The notes: generated from the letters alone by a model not told the origin. DNA of 64,000 nt from Sphingomonas oligophenolica (GCF_006438955.1 NZ_RCZK01000006.1:1-64000); one strand, 5' to 3'; positions 27,724 through 36,820 are shown, numbered from the stretch's first letter. A program made the numbers and translations.

Positions 27724-28884
27724 GTGAAACCCTGCCTGATAAACGAAGGATCGAACATTCGACAGATCGCCGCCTTGCCCTATCGACTGGATGGGGGTCT
27801 CGACGATGTTGGGGTGCAGATCATGCTCGTCACGTCGCGCGGGACGGGTCGCTGGGTCATCCCCAAGGGTAATATCGATGCCGGGCTGAGCCCGCATAGC
27901 GCCGCCGCGATCGAGGCGCAGGAAGAGGCGGGGGTGCTGGGCGCCCTGTGTCCTAGTCCGCTCGGCTCGTATCGCTACCGCAAGCTGCGGCGCAGCGGCG
28001 CATCGTTGATGGTCGATGTCGATGTTTTTCCGCTGGCGGTGAACGATGTGCTTCCCGCCTGGAAGGAACAGGGGCAAAGGGATCGGCGCTGGTTTGCACT
28101 GGCCGATGCGGCGGATGCGGTCGACGAACCGGACCTGCGGGACCTGATGCGGTCCTTCGCACCGTCCGAGTTTCGTGCGGCGGTCAGCCGTGGGGGGATG
28201 CTGGGTACAGTCGCGCAACGATCGGGGTTAGGTTCAATGTTCGGATGGTTTCAGCGGCTGTTGCCGCGCACAGGCAATTTCTTCGAGTTGTTCGAAGCGC
28301 ACGCCGCGACGGTGCTCGCGGGCGCGGAAGCGACCGCCCGGCTGCTCGGCGAGACCGGCGATGGCGCCAAGGAGCATATTCGCGAGATCATCGAGCGCGA
28401 GCATGACGCCGACGACATCACCCGCCAGGTGCTCCAGTCGGTGCGCAAGACCTTCCTGACGCCGTTCGACCGCGGCGCGATCACCGCGCTGATCGGGTCG
28501 CTCGACGATACGATCGACGAGATGCAGGCCGCCGCGGCCGCGATCGACTTGTATGAGATTACCGACTTCGCGCCCGAGATGCGCGACATGGCCGCGATCA
28601 TCGTCGATGCCGCGCGGCTCGCGGCGGAGGCAATGCCGTTGCTGCGCGATATTGGTCGCAACGGCGAGCGGCTCCACGAATTGACCGAGCGGCTGATCCG
28701 GATCGAAGGCCATGCCGACGAGATCCATGCGGCCGGATTGAAGCGATCGCTCCAGCTATATGGGCGCACCGATACGCTGCGGTTCGTGACCGAGCGCGAA
28801 ATCTACAAGCATCTCGAACGGATCGTCGATGCGTTCGAGGATGTCGCCGACCAGGTCGACGGCATCGTCATCGATCACGCCTGA
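27724..28884 (+). CDS. NUDIX hydrolase fused to DUF47/PhoU-like protein
   Basis: One open frame holds two domains. Residues about 15-150 are NUDIX: RWVIPKG and the box G-NIDAG-L-SPHSAAA-IEA-Q-EE-A-GV, where the usual first Glu is Leu and the Arg is Ile while the metal-binding EE remains. From MFGWFQRLLPRTGNFFELFE (internal ATG 28237) to the end is a full DUF47/PhoU-like helical domain, the known accessory of PiT phosphate transporters. A separate DUF47 start at 28237 is possible but has no good ribosome site. The N-terminal start is unclear: TTG 27712, GTG 27724, or ATT 27757, which alone has a well-spaced GAAGGA. A PiT gene follows after 11 bases, so the pair likely handles phosphate. Confidence 0.82.
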   Translation: MKPCLINEGSNIRQIAALPYRLDGGLDDVGVQIMLVTSRGTGRWVIPKGNIDAGLSPHSAAAIEAQEEAGVLGALCPSPLGSYRYRKLRRSGASLMVDVDVFPLAVNDVLPAWKEQGQRDRRWFALADAADAVDEPDLRDLMRSFAPSEFRAAVSRGGMLGTVAQRSGLGSMFGWFQRLLPRTGNFFELFEAHAATVLAGAEATARLLGETGDGAKEHIREIIEREHDADDITRQVLQSVRKTFLTPFDRGAITALIGSLDDTIDEMQAAAAAIDLYEITDFAPEMRDMAAIIVDAARLAAEAMPLLRDIGRNGERLHELTERLIRIEGHADEIHAAGLKRSLQLYGRTDTLRFVTEREIYKHLERIVDAFEDVADQVDGIVIDHA

Positions 28885-28895
28885 CGCGCCGCACG

Positions 28896-29909
28896 ATGCA
28901 CCACCTTGCCCTTCCGCTGCTCGTCGCGCTGATCGCGGTCGCGCTGGCGTTCGATTATCTCAACGGCCTCCACGATGCGGCGAATTCAATCGCGACGGTG
29001 GTGTCGACGCGGCTGCTGACGCCGGTTCGCGCGGTCGGTTTTGCCGCCTTCTTCAACTTTGCGGCGTATTTTCTCACCCTCGCTTTCCCGAGCCTGCATG
29101 CGGTCGCAGCGACCATCGGCAAGGGTCTGGTCGACGAGAATGTCATCACCCCCGCGGTGATCTTCGGCGCACTGGGCGGCGCGATGGCGTGGAACGTCAT
29201 CACCTGGATGCGCGGGATTCCCTCATCATCGAGCCATGCGCTGATCGGGGGATTGATCGGCGCCGGGGTCGCGCATGTCGGGCTCAGCGGCATCAAATGG
29301 GTGGGTCTCAACAAGACGCTGATTGCGATCGTGCTGTCGCCGATGCTCGGGATGTTCCTGGCGATGCTGGTGATGCTGGCGTCGAGCTGGGCGTTTCGCC
29401 GCGCGACCGCCTATCAGGCCGAACGCACGTTCCGATCGCTCCACCTGGTGTCGTCTGCGGCCTATTCGCTCAGCCACGGGCTGAACGATGCGCAGAAGAC
29501 GATGGGGATCATCACCGTCCTCCTCTATTCGACGGGGCGCCTCACTGGCCCGTTCGCGGTGCCCCATTGGGTGGCAATCAGTTGCTATATCGCGATCGCG
29601 CTCGGCACGATGACCGGGGGATGGAAGATCATCGAGACGATGGGATCGCGGATCACCAAGCTGTCGCAGCACCAGGGTTTCAGCTCGTCCCTGGCGGGGT
29701 CGGTCGTGCTGTTCGGTGCCTCATTGCTCGGCATCCCGGTGTCGACCACGCATACGATCACCGGCGCGATCATCGGCGCGGGTACCGCGCGCCGCGCGTC
29801 GGCGGTCCGTTGGGGGGTCGCGCGCGGCGTCGTGATCGCGTGGCTCATCACGATCCCGGCGTCCGCGCTCATCGGTGCCGCCTGCTACGCGCTGACGCTG
29901 CTGTTCTGA
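28896..29909 (+). CDS. PiT-family inorganic phosphate transporter
   Basis: Inner-membrane low-affinity phosphate permease of 337 residues and about ten membrane segments. The two inverted family motifs are visible: FDYLNGLHDAANSIATVVST near the N-terminus and SLSHGLNDAQKTMGIIT in the second half; GIPSSSSHALIGG and GIPVSTTHTITGAIIGAG are the conserved helix-hairpin signatures. It follows the NUDIX-DUF47 gene, its usual partner type. This is the short PiT form; a much longer one is at 55198-56835. Confidence 0.94.
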   Translation: MHHLALPLLVALIAVALAFDYLNGLHDAANSIATVVSTRLLTPVRAVGFAAFFNFAAYFLTLAFPSLHAVAATIGKGLVDENVITPAVIFGALGGAMAWNVITWMRGIPSSSSHALIGGLIGAGVAHVGLSGIKWVGLNKTLIAIVLSPMLGMFLAMLVMLASSWAFRRATAYQAERTFRSLHLVSSAAYSLSHGLNDAQKTMGIITVLLYSTGRLTGPFAVPHWVAISCYIAIALGTMTGGWKIIETMGSRITKLSQHQGFSSSLAGSVVLFGASLLGIPVSTTHTITGAIIGAGTARRASAVRWGVARGVVIAWLITIPASALIGAACYALTLLF

Positions 29910-29929
29910 TCGTCTGTAAGAACGCTGCT

Positions 29930-29946
29930 CGGGGATCATATCCCCG
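29930..29946. terminator. Hairpin after the phosphate transporter gene
   Basis: CGGGGAT-CAT-ATCCCCG forms a perfect 7-bp stem 20 bases after the PiT stop and before the convergent nitronate monooxygenase gene. No T-run follows, so terminator function is only likely from position. Confidence 0.35.
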
Positions 29947-29982
29947 GGCTGCGCGGGATCATCTAGCGCGCGGCGGCGCGTC

Positions 29983-30948
29983 TTAGGAGCGCCCCAACCC
30001 CAGCCGCGCCCGCGCGGCGTCATATTCGCGCTCGAGCCGGTCGACCCGCGCCGCGACGCTTTCGATTCTGTCGACCGCGCCGATTCCCTGCCCCGATCCC
30101 CAGATTTCCTTCCACGCCTTGGGCTTGGCGCTGTTGCCGCCGCCGAAGTCCATCGTCTTCAGGTCGCCTTCGGGCAGATTGTCGGGATCCATCCCTGCCG
30201 CCGCGATCGACGCGCGCAGGTAATTGCCATGGACCCCGGTGAACAGGTTCGAATAGACGATGTCGCTGGCGCGACCGTCGACGATCCCCTGTTTATAGCC
30301 GGGTTCGGCATTAGCCTCTTCGGTCGCGATGAAGGGCGATCCGATATAGCCGAAATCCGCCCCCATCGCCTGTGCCGCCAGCACCGCATCGCCGGTCGCG
30401 ATCGATCCCGACAGCGCGAGCGGGCCGTCGAACCATTGGCGGATTTCCTGGATCAGCGCGAACGGCGATAGCCGCCCCGCATGTCCGCCCGCGCCCGCCG
30501 CCACCGCGATCAGCCCGTCGGCGCCCTTTTCGATCGCCTTGCGCGCGAACCGGTCGTCGATGACGTCGTGGAGCGTAATTCCGCCCCAGCCATGGACCGC
30601 GGTGTTGAGCTCCACCCGCGCACCCAGCGAGGTGATGACGATCGGAACCTGCCACTTGGCGCAGGTAGCCAAGTCCGCCTCGAGCCGGTCGTTCGATTTG
30701 TGGACGATCTGGTTGACCGCGAACGGCGCCGCGGGGCGGTCGGGGTGGTCGCGATTATGCGCCGCCAACTCCTCGGTGATGCGATGGAGCCATTCGTCGA
30801 GCATCGCCTGCGGGCGAGCGTTGAGCGCAGGAAACGAGCCGACGATCCCCGCCTTGCACTGTGCGATCACCAGTTCGGGGCCGGAGATGATGAACAAGGG
30901 TGAGCCGATGACGGGCAGGCGAAGGCGATCGAAAATTGCTGGAATCAT
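29983..30948 (-). CDS. Nitronate monooxygenase-family flavoprotein
   Basis: FMN-dependent TIM-barrel protein of 321 residues. It starts MIPAIFDRLRLPVIGSPLFI and has the FMN-phosphate loops GADGLIAVAAGAGGHAG and SGSIATGDAVLAAQAMGADF, then YIGSPFIATEEA; these match the 2-nitropropane dioxygenase/nitronate monooxygenase family. ATG 30948 has AGAGGA upstream and is preferred to the ATG at 31005. Members oxidise alkyl nitronates such as propionate-3-nitronate, but many are only related flavoproteins; true substrate unknown. Confidence 0.87.
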   Translation of the reverse strand: MIPAIFDRLRLPVIGSPLFIISGPELVIAQCKAGIVGSFPALNARPQAMLDEWLHRITEELAAHNRDHPDRPAAPFAVNQIVHKSNDRLEADLATCAKWQVPIVITSLGARVELNTAVHGWGGITLHDVIDDRFARKAIEKGADGLIAVAAGAGGHAGRLSPFALIQEIRQWFDGPLALSGSIATGDAVLAAQAMGADFGYIGSPFIATEEANAEPGYKQGIVDGRASDIVYSNLFTGVHGNYLRASIAAAGMDPDNLPEGDLKTMDFGGGNSAKPKAWKEIWGSGQGIGAVDRIESVAARVDRLEREYDAARARLGLGRS

Positions 30949-31077
30949 GAAGTCGGCATCCTCTTTGATGCGTTTTGTAGCGCAACCGACCTCGCTGTCC
31001 AGCAACCCGATTGGCCTCGGCGCGCCATCTCGCTAAGCGCCCGGCAACGAAACGAAAAAATTGGAGCCGATGCCGAC

Positions 31078-33660
31078 ATGAAATCCGCCGTGATCATTGC
31101 TCTGTCGCTGACCGTGTCCGCGCCCGCGCTCGCCGCCAACCGGCTGCCGACTGACGTCGCCCCGATTCTGTACGACATCAATGTCACGCCAGACGCCGCG
31201 ACAATGACCTTTTCGGGGGCCGAAACCGTCGCGATCACGGTCAAGAAACCGGTCCGGACGATCACGCTCAACGCCGCCAATCTCGTCGTCAAGAGCGCAG
31301 CGCTCGACGGCAAGCCGGTGAAGTTCAAGCTCAACGAGGCCGACCAACAACTCGTCCTGACGCTTCCCGCCGCCGCCAAGGTCGGGCGGCACAGCGTCAG
31401 CCTGCAATGGACCGGCACGATCAACCAGTCCGCTGCGGGACTGTTCGCGATCGATTACACCAATGCCGACGGATCGAAGGCGCGGATGCTCGCGACCCAG
31501 TTCGAGGCACCCGACGCGCGCCGCTTCGCACCGATGTGGGACGAGCCCGCGTTCAAGGCGCGGTTCCGGCTAAAGGCGACCGCGCCCAAGGGCCAGCTTG
31601 CGTTCTCGAACATGCCCTCCGCCGGGATCACGACCAAGGCCGACGGCAGCCAGCTCTACAGCTTCGCCGAAACCCCGGTGATGTCGAGCTACCTGCTCTA
31701 CCTCGGCATGGGCGATCTCGAACGCAAGACGGTAATGTCGGGCAAGACCGAGATCAGCGTCATCACCCGCCGCGGCGTTGTCGACCAGGGCGATTACGCG
31801 CTGGCGGAGGCGAAGCGGCTGCTGCCCTATTACAACGATTATTTCGGCCAGCCCTATCCGCTGCCCAAGCTCGACATGATCGCGGGGCCGGGCTCGTCGC
31901 AATTCTTCGGCGCGATGGAGAATTGGGGCGCGATCTTCTATTTCGAGAACGAGCTGCTGTTCGACAAGAAGCGCACCACCGAAAGCGGGCGCCAGCGGAT
32001 CTACACCGTCGTCGCGCACGAAATGGCGCACCAATGGTTCGGCGATCTCGTCACCATGGCGTGGTGGGACGATCTGTGGCTCAACGAGGGCTTCGCGTCG
32101 TGGATGGAGAATAAATCCTCGATCGACCTCAACCCGGCGTGGAAGCCCGAAGCGGTCGCGATCGCGGGCGAACGCGAAGGCGCGATGGGGATCGACGCGA
32201 CCGCCGCGACCCACCCGATCGTCCGCCATGTCGAAACGGTCGACCAGATCGGCGAGGCGTTCGACGGGATCACCTATGCCAAGGGACAGGCGGTGATCGG
32301 GATGCTCGAATCGACGCTGGGCGCCGACGTCTTCCGCGATGGCATCCGCCGCTACATGGCGAAGCACAAATACGGCAACACCGTCACCAGCCAGCTCTGG
32401 ACCGAACTGTCCGCCGCCTCGGGCACCGATGTCGCCGCGATCGCCGACGATTTCACGCGCCAGGGCGGCGTCCCGCTGGTCACGCTGACCGGCGCGCGCT
32501 GCGTCGGCGGCACGACCACCGCGACGTTGGCACAGGGCCGGTTCGGGCTCGATGCGCCCTCCAAACTGCCGCAGACGTGGCACGTCCCGCTCGTTGCCGC
32601 GACGCTTGGTGGCGGCGAAACCCGCACGGTCGTGACCGGTCCGTCGACCACCGTCTCGGTCAAGGGGTGCGGTACGCTGGTGCTCAACCAGGGCAAGGGC
32701 AGCTACACCCGCGTGATGTACGACGACGCCGGCCACGCCGCGATCGTCAAGGATTACGCGCGGATGCAGCTGACCGACCGGCTCGGGACGCTCGGCGACG
32801 ATTATGCGCTGGCGGGCGGCGGTTATCAGGATCTGTCACGCTATTTCGCGCTTGAATCGCAGGTCGACGCGCAGTCCGATCCAATCGAATGGGCGACGAT
32901 CGCGGACGACCTGGCGGGGCTCACCGGTCTTTATGGCGACACCCCGCTCGAAGCGCCGATGCGCGCACGGGTCAGCACGATCCTCGCCCCCGAATTCAAG
33001 CGCGTGGGGTTCGAGGCGAAGCCGGGCGAGCCCGTCACCGTCACCAATTTGCGCGAATCACTGGTCGGCATCCTCGGCGCCAACGGCGATACCGCGGTCG
33101 CGGCCAAGGCCCGGACGTATGTCGCTGCGCTCGCGACCGACCCGACCGCGATTCCCACCGCGATTCGCACCCCGATCCTCGGCACCTACGCGCGCAACGC
33201 CACCCCGGCCGAATGGGACCAGCTGCTCGCGCTGACCAAGGCGGAAACTAACCCGGTCACCAAGAACCGCTACGTCAACCTGCTCGGCGCCGCGCAGGAC
33301 GACGCGACCGCCGTAAAAGCGCTCGACCTGCTCAAGGCCGACACCTTCAGCAATCCGCAAAAGGCCGGGCTGCTCCGCGCGATCGCGGGGCGGCACCCCG
33401 ACATGGCGTTCGACTGGGCGGTCGCGAACCGCGAACTCGTCAATTCGTTCATCGAGCAGAGTTCGGAGGCGGGCTATGTCGTCGGCCTCGGCGGCGGATC
33501 GAACGACCCCGCGATGCCGGGGAAAATCCAGGCCTATGCCGACAAATACCTCGCCGCCAGCTCACGCGGCGGTGCCAAGCGGACGATCGCGATCATCGCG
33601 GTGCGCAAGGCCAAGGCCGACCGGCTGCGCCCGGCGGTGACCACGTGGCTGGGGATGTAG
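31078..33660 (+). CDS. M1-family aminopeptidase, exported
   Basis: Zinc aminopeptidase of 860 residues with a signal peptide (residues 1-20, ending ALAA). The exopeptidase motif GAMEN is at 278-282, the zinc motif HEMAHQW at 314-320, and the third ligand Glu337 in LNEGFASW, so all catalytic residues are present. The C-terminal 400 residues form the helical ERAP1-like domain. It would trim N-terminal residues from peptides in the periplasm. A hairpin separates it from the convergent carbonic anhydrase-like gene. Confidence 0.94.
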   Translation: MKSAVIIALSLTVSAPALAANRLPTDVAPILYDINVTPDAATMTFSGAETVAITVKKPVRTITLNAANLVVKSAALDGKPVKFKLNEADQQLVLTLPAAAKVGRHSVSLQWTGTINQSAAGLFAIDYTNADGSKARMLATQFEAPDARRFAPMWDEPAFKARFRLKATAPKGQLAFSNMPSAGITTKADGSQLYSFAETPVMSSYLLYLGMGDLERKTVMSGKTEISVITRRGVVDQGDYALAEAKRLLPYYNDYFGQPYPLPKLDMIAGPGSSQFFGAMENWGAIFYFENELLFDKKRTTESGRQRIYTVVAHEMAHQWFGDLVTMAWWDDLWLNEGFASWMENKSSIDLNPAWKPEAVAIAGEREGAMGIDATAATHPIVRHVETVDQIGEAFDGITYAKGQAVIGMLESTLGADVFRDGIRRYMAKHKYGNTVTSQLWTELSAASGTDVAAIADDFTRQGGVPLVTLTGARCVGGTTTATLAQGRFGLDAPSKLPQTWHVPLVAATLGGGETRTVVTGPSTTVSVKGCGTLVLNQGKGSYTRVMYDDAGHAAIVKDYARMQLTDRLGTLGDDYALAGGGYQDLSRYFALESQVDAQSDPIEWATIADDLAGLTGLYGDTPLEAPMRARVSTILAPEFKRVGFEAKPGEPVTVTNLRESLVGILGANGDTAVAAKARTYVAALATDPTAIPTAIRTPILGTYARNATPAEWDQLLALTKAETNPVTKNRYVNLLGAAQDDATAVKALDLLKADTFSNPQKAGLLRAIAGRHPDMAFDWAVANRELVNSFIEQSSEAGYVVGLGGGSNDPAMPGKIQAYADKYLAASSRGGAKRTIAIIAVRKAKADRLRPAVTTWLGM

Positions 33661-33671
33661 GAAACCTAACT

Positions 33672-33694
33672 CCACCCCGGCGAACGCCGGGTGG
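33672..33694. terminator. Hairpin between convergent genes
   Basis: CCACCCCGGCG and CGCCGGGTGG pair around AA with a one-base bulge, 12 bases after the aminopeptidase stop and 9 bases before the carbonic anhydrase-family stop. It probably ends transcripts from both sides. Similar GGCGAACGCC hairpins recur in the window. Confidence 0.45.
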
Positions 33695-33702
33695 TGGTAA
33701 GC

Positions 33703-34227
33703 TCAATCGACCCGCTTCAGCCCCGCCGCACACGCTTTTGCCTTGGCGACATAATGCTGTGCCGACACCCTGAGGAACGCGCGCGCGGCCTCGTCGAGTT
33801 GGCGCACCGCGCGCGCGGGCGACCCGACGATCAGGCTGCCAGCGGGAAATTCCTTGCCCTCGGTCACCAGCGCGCCCGCGCCGACGATACACTCCGCGCC
33901 GATCACCGCGCGGTTCAGCACGATCGCGCCCATCCCGATCAGCGTCGCGGCGCCGACGGTACAGCCGTGGAGCACCGCGTGATGCCCGATCGTACAATCT
34001 TCGCCGATCGTCAGCGGCGCGCCCGGATCCGAATGGAGCATCGCGCCCTCCTGGACATTGGTCCGCGCGCCGATCGTGATCGGGGTGTTGTCGGCGCGGA
34101 CCACCGCCCCGAACCACACGCTTGCCTCGTCGCCGAGCACGACCTCGGCGATCAGATCGGCGCTCGGCGCGACCCAAGCATCGGTGCCGATCGTCGGGCG
34201 TTTTCCGTCGAGTTCATATTGCGGCAT
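33703..34227 (-). CDS. Gamma carbonic anhydrase-family protein
   Basis: Left-handed beta-helix protein of 174 residues built from hexapeptide repeats (IGTDAWVAPSADLIAEVVLG onward). The three zinc His are at MLHSD and GHHAVLHG, matching gamma carbonic anhydrases and the PaaY/CaiE-like group. ATG 34227 begins the conserved region; the longer frame adds 14 residues not seen in the family. Enzymatic activity cannot be decided: many members are inactive or act on CoA thioesters. Confidence 0.88.
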   Translation of the reverse strand: MPQYELDGKRPTIGTDAWVAPSADLIAEVVLGDEASVWFGAVVRADNTPITIGARTNVQEGAMLHSDPGAPLTIGEDCTIGHHAVLHGCTVGAATLIGMGAIVLNRAVIGAECIVGAGALVTEGKEFPAGSLIVGSPARAVRQLDEAARAFLRVSAQHYVAKAKACAAGLKRVD

Positions 34228-34334
34228 GTCGGTCCCTCTCGTGTTTCCCCTGCGATGGCAAAGCGCCACCGCGATGGCAACGCGCCCGCCAACTAGCGCT
34301 GGCGCGGCGGGGGTGAGTCGCTACAGCCCGCGTC

Positions 34335-35327
34335 ATGCTCCGCCGTCTCGCCGCCCTGTTCGAACCGTTCATCCTCATGCTGGTCGGCACGGTCGTCCTC
34401 GCCAGCCTGCTCCCCGCGCGCGGCGGGTGGACGAGCGTCGCGGGGGTCGCGGCGCAGATCGGGATCGTCGCGCTGTTCTTCCTCCACGGTGCCAAACTGT
34501 CGCGCCAGGCGATTATCGACGGCGTGCGGCACTGGCGGTTGCACCTGACCGTGCTCGGCGCGACCTTCGTCCTGTTCCCGGTGCTCGGTGTTGCGATGCG
34601 GTCGTTGCCGCTGGTCGATCCGATGCTCGCGACCGGGCTCTTGTTCCTCACGCTGCTGCCCTCGACCGTCCAGTCGTCGATCGCGTTCACCGCGATCGCG
34701 CGCGGTAACATCGCTGCGGCGGTGTGTAGCGCGTCCTTCTCCAACCTGCTCGGTATCGCCGCGACCCCCGCGCTGGCCGCGCTGATGATCGGGCCGATCG
34801 GCCAGGGGACTGCCGCGTCGCATGGTGGGGGCGGCTCGCTCGCCGCGGTCGAGCATATCATCCTGGAATTGCTGGTGCCGTTCGTCGCGGGGCATCTGCT
34901 GCGCCCGGTGATCGGCGGGTTCGTCGCGCGGCAAAAGCGGCTGGTGACGATCGTCGATCGCGGCTCGATCCTGCTCGTCGTCTATACCGCGTTCGGTGCC
35001 GCGGTGGTCGAGGGACTGTGGCACCGGGTGTCGGGCGGCGACCTCGCGATCGTGGTCGTGCTGAGCCTGATCCTCCTCGGCTTCGTCCTCGCCGCGACCT
35101 GGATGGCAGGCCGCGCGCTCGGATTCAGCCGCGAAGACCGGATTGTGCTGGTGTTCTGCGGGTCGAAGAAGAGCCTCGCGTCGGGGGTGCCGATGGCAGG
35201 CGTATTGTTCCCCGCCGCGACGGTGGGGGTGATCCTGTTGCCGGTGATGATCTTCCACCAGCTCCAGCTCATCGCCTGCGCGCTGATCGCGCGCTATTAC
35301 GCCGATACCGCGCCGCCCGACGCCTAG
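34335..35327 (+). CDS. Bile acid:sodium symporter-family (SBF-like) transporter
   Basis: Inner-membrane carrier of 330 residues with about ten hydrophobic segments. The family regions are GLLFLTLLPSTVQSSIAFTAIARGN and SFSNLLGIAATPALAALM in the first half and VLVFCGSKKSLASGVPMAG in the second, typical of the SBF-like (YfeH/DUF4137) group. Substrate is unknown in bacteria; related proteins affect cation or organic anion transport. It is divergent from the carbonic anhydrase-like gene. Confidence 0.88.
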   Translation: MLRRLAALFEPFILMLVGTVVLASLLPARGGWTSVAGVAAQIGIVALFFLHGAKLSRQAIIDGVRHWRLHLTVLGATFVLFPVLGVAMRSLPLVDPMLATGLLFLTLLPSTVQSSIAFTAIARGNIAAAVCSASFSNLLGIAATPALAALMIGPIGQGTAASHGGGGSLAAVEHIILELLVPFVAGHLLRPVIGGFVARQKRLVTIVDRGSILLVVYTAFGAAVVEGLWHRVSGGDLAIVVVLSLILLGFVLAATWMAGRALGFSREDRIVLVFCGSKKSLASGVPMAGVLFPAATVGVILLPVMIFHQLQLIACALIARYYADTAPPDA

Positions 35328-35394
35328 AGCGCAATGCCATCGTGCGGCATCGGTCTCACGAAATCCGGGTCAAAACGACTGGTGTCAGCCCACG

Positions 35395-36204
35395 CTACTC
35401 CCGCGCCGCCGCCGCCATCTCGGTATTGCGACGCCGCGCGGCGTCGAGCGTGCGGGTCAGCAGCGTCACCAGCGCGCCGTCCGCGTCGAGCACGTCGAGC
35501 CCCTCGCGGGTCGATCCGCCCTTGCTCGCCACCCGATCGGCGAGCGTGGCGGGGTCGACGTCCGCCTCCACCGCCATCGCCGCCGACCCCGATACCGTCG
35601 CCAGCGCGAACCGTGCGGCCTGGTCCGCGGGGATGCCGAGCGCCTCGCCGGCGCGGGCGAGCGCATCGATGAAGCGAAACACGAACCCCGGCCCCGATCC
35701 CGCCAGCGCGGTCACCGCATCGAACAGCGATTCGTCGGCGATCCATTCGTGATGCCCGAGCGGTGCCGCCAGCGCCTCGACGGTGGCGCGCACCGCGGCG
35801 TCGTGCGATTCGCTGAACAGCGCGGTCACCCCCTGCCCGATCGCGACCGGCAGATTGGGCATCGCGCGCACCACCGCGCCCGCCGCAATCCGCTGCGCGA
35901 GTGTCGCGCTATCGACCCCGGCGAGGATCGACACCAGCAACGCGGGTTGAATTCCCTGCAGCGTCGGTGCGACATCGCCAAGCTGTTGCGGCTTCATCGC
36001 CAGCACGATCGTCTCGGGTTCGGCATCGAGCGGCAGCGCGGTGAGGTGCCGCACACCCGCAGGCACCGTCGCCGGTCCGCGCGTAATCACCGTGACCCGC
36101 GACGGTGCCATTCCCGCCGCGATCCAGCGCCGCAGCATCGCGCCGCCCATATGCCCGCAGCCGATCAGCCAGAGCGGCCCCGCCCCGACCGGGCGCGCGG
36201 TCAT
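35395..36204 (-). CDS. proC: Pyrroline-5-carboxylate reductase
   Basis: Last step of proline synthesis: reduces 1-pyrroline-5-carboxylate with NAD(P)H. The 269-residue protein has the cofactor loop LIGCGHMGGAML at the N-terminus and the C-terminal dimer domain with ALAGSGPGFVFRFIDALARAG and GSTREGLDVLD. ATG 36204 overlaps the ybjN stop as ATGA, so the long upstream frame is rejected. Confidence 0.95.
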   Translation of the reverse strand: MTARPVGAGPLWLIGCGHMGGAMLRRWIAAGMAPSRVTVITRGPATVPAGVRHLTALPLDAEPETIVLAMKPQQLGDVAPTLQGIQPALLVSILAGVDSATLAQRIAAGAVVRAMPNLPVAIGQGVTALFSESHDAAVRATVEALAAPLGHHEWIADESLFDAVTALAGSGPGFVFRFIDALARAGEALGIPADQAARFALATVSGSAAMAVEADVDPATLADRVASKGGSTREGLDVLDADGALVTLLTRTLDAARRRNTEMAAAARE

Positions 36205-36719
36205 GCCTCGCCCTGCGTCTCGATCAGCGCGGCGGCGATCGCTTCGGTGGGGCTCTTGCCGCCCCACAGCACGAACTGGAACACCGGATAGAAGCGTTCG
36301 CATTCCTCGATCGCGGATTCGACCAGCAGCTCGGTCGCGGCGAGCGTCATCATGCCCTCGCCCTCCCCGTCGCTGCCGCCGTCGATCATCGCGGCGTGGC
36401 GGAACAGCACGATCCCCGATGACGACCACAGCTCGAAATGCCCGATCCACAGCTGTTCGTTGACCAGCCCCAGCGTCTCGTAGATCGCGGCGCGCCGATC
36501 GTCGGCAACCTTGATATCGGGAAACGCGAGGAACTGGAGGACGCTGTCGTCGTCGCGCCACAGCGCGCGCAGTTCGTATGTCGTCCAGCTACCCTTGACG
36601 GTCGCGACGATCTCGTCGTCGTGGCGCTCGCTCTCCCAGCCATGCGCGGCGTAATACGCCTCGAGCATGTCGATCGGGGCGGCGTCGTCGGATTCGTGGT
36701 CGGCTTGGGTCAGCATCAT
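36201..36719 (-). CDS. YbjN domain-containing protein
   Basis: A 172-residue acidic protein with one YbjN domain: MLEAYYAAHGWESERHDDEIV, YELRALWRDDDSVLQFLAFPDI, LVNEQLWIGHFELWSSSG and a helix near the end. YbjN proteins resemble type III secretion chaperones in fold and affect motility and stress responses in enterobacteria; the role here is unknown. It is the upstream gene of a coupled ybjN-proC pair, an arrangement common in alphaproteobacteria. Confidence 0.88.
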   Translation of the reverse strand: MMLTQADHESDDAAPIDMLEAYYAAHGWESERHDDEIVATVKGSWTTYELRALWRDDDSVLQFLAFPDIKVADDRRAAIYETLGLVNEQLWIGHFELWSSSGIVLFRHAAMIDGGSDGEGEGMMTLAATELLVESAIEECERFYPVFQFVLWGGKSPTEAIAAALIETQGEA

Positions 36720-36744
36720 CGGTATCCGTTATCGCATGCCGAGC

Positions 36745-36765
36745 GTGCCGGGGCAAAACCGGCAC
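36745..36765. terminator. Hairpin downstream of ubiK
   Basis: GTGCCGG and CCGGCAC pair around a GGCAAAA loop. It lies between the ubiK stop and the ybjN start on the minus strand. Without a T-run the terminator role is a guess. Confidence 0.3.
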
Positions 36766-36797
36766 CGCAACGTCCCACGGGCGATCGTGGATGATCC

Positions 36798-36818
36798 TGT
36801 GCAGAAACCTGTGGAAAA
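36798..36818. other. Two DnaA-box-like 9-mers
   Basis: TGTGGAAAA (36810-36818) is the complement of TTTTCCACA, a match to the DnaA box TTWTNCACA; TGTGCAGAA (36798-36806) is the same with one mismatch, 12 bases earlier in the same direction. They fill the gap between ubiK and ybjN. Confidence 0.3.
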
Positions 36819-36820
36819 CC

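Noticed and set aside
36798-36818. Replication origin at the DnaA-box pair
   Set aside because: Only two boxes, no AT-rich melting region and no origin-linked genes, so not called an origin.
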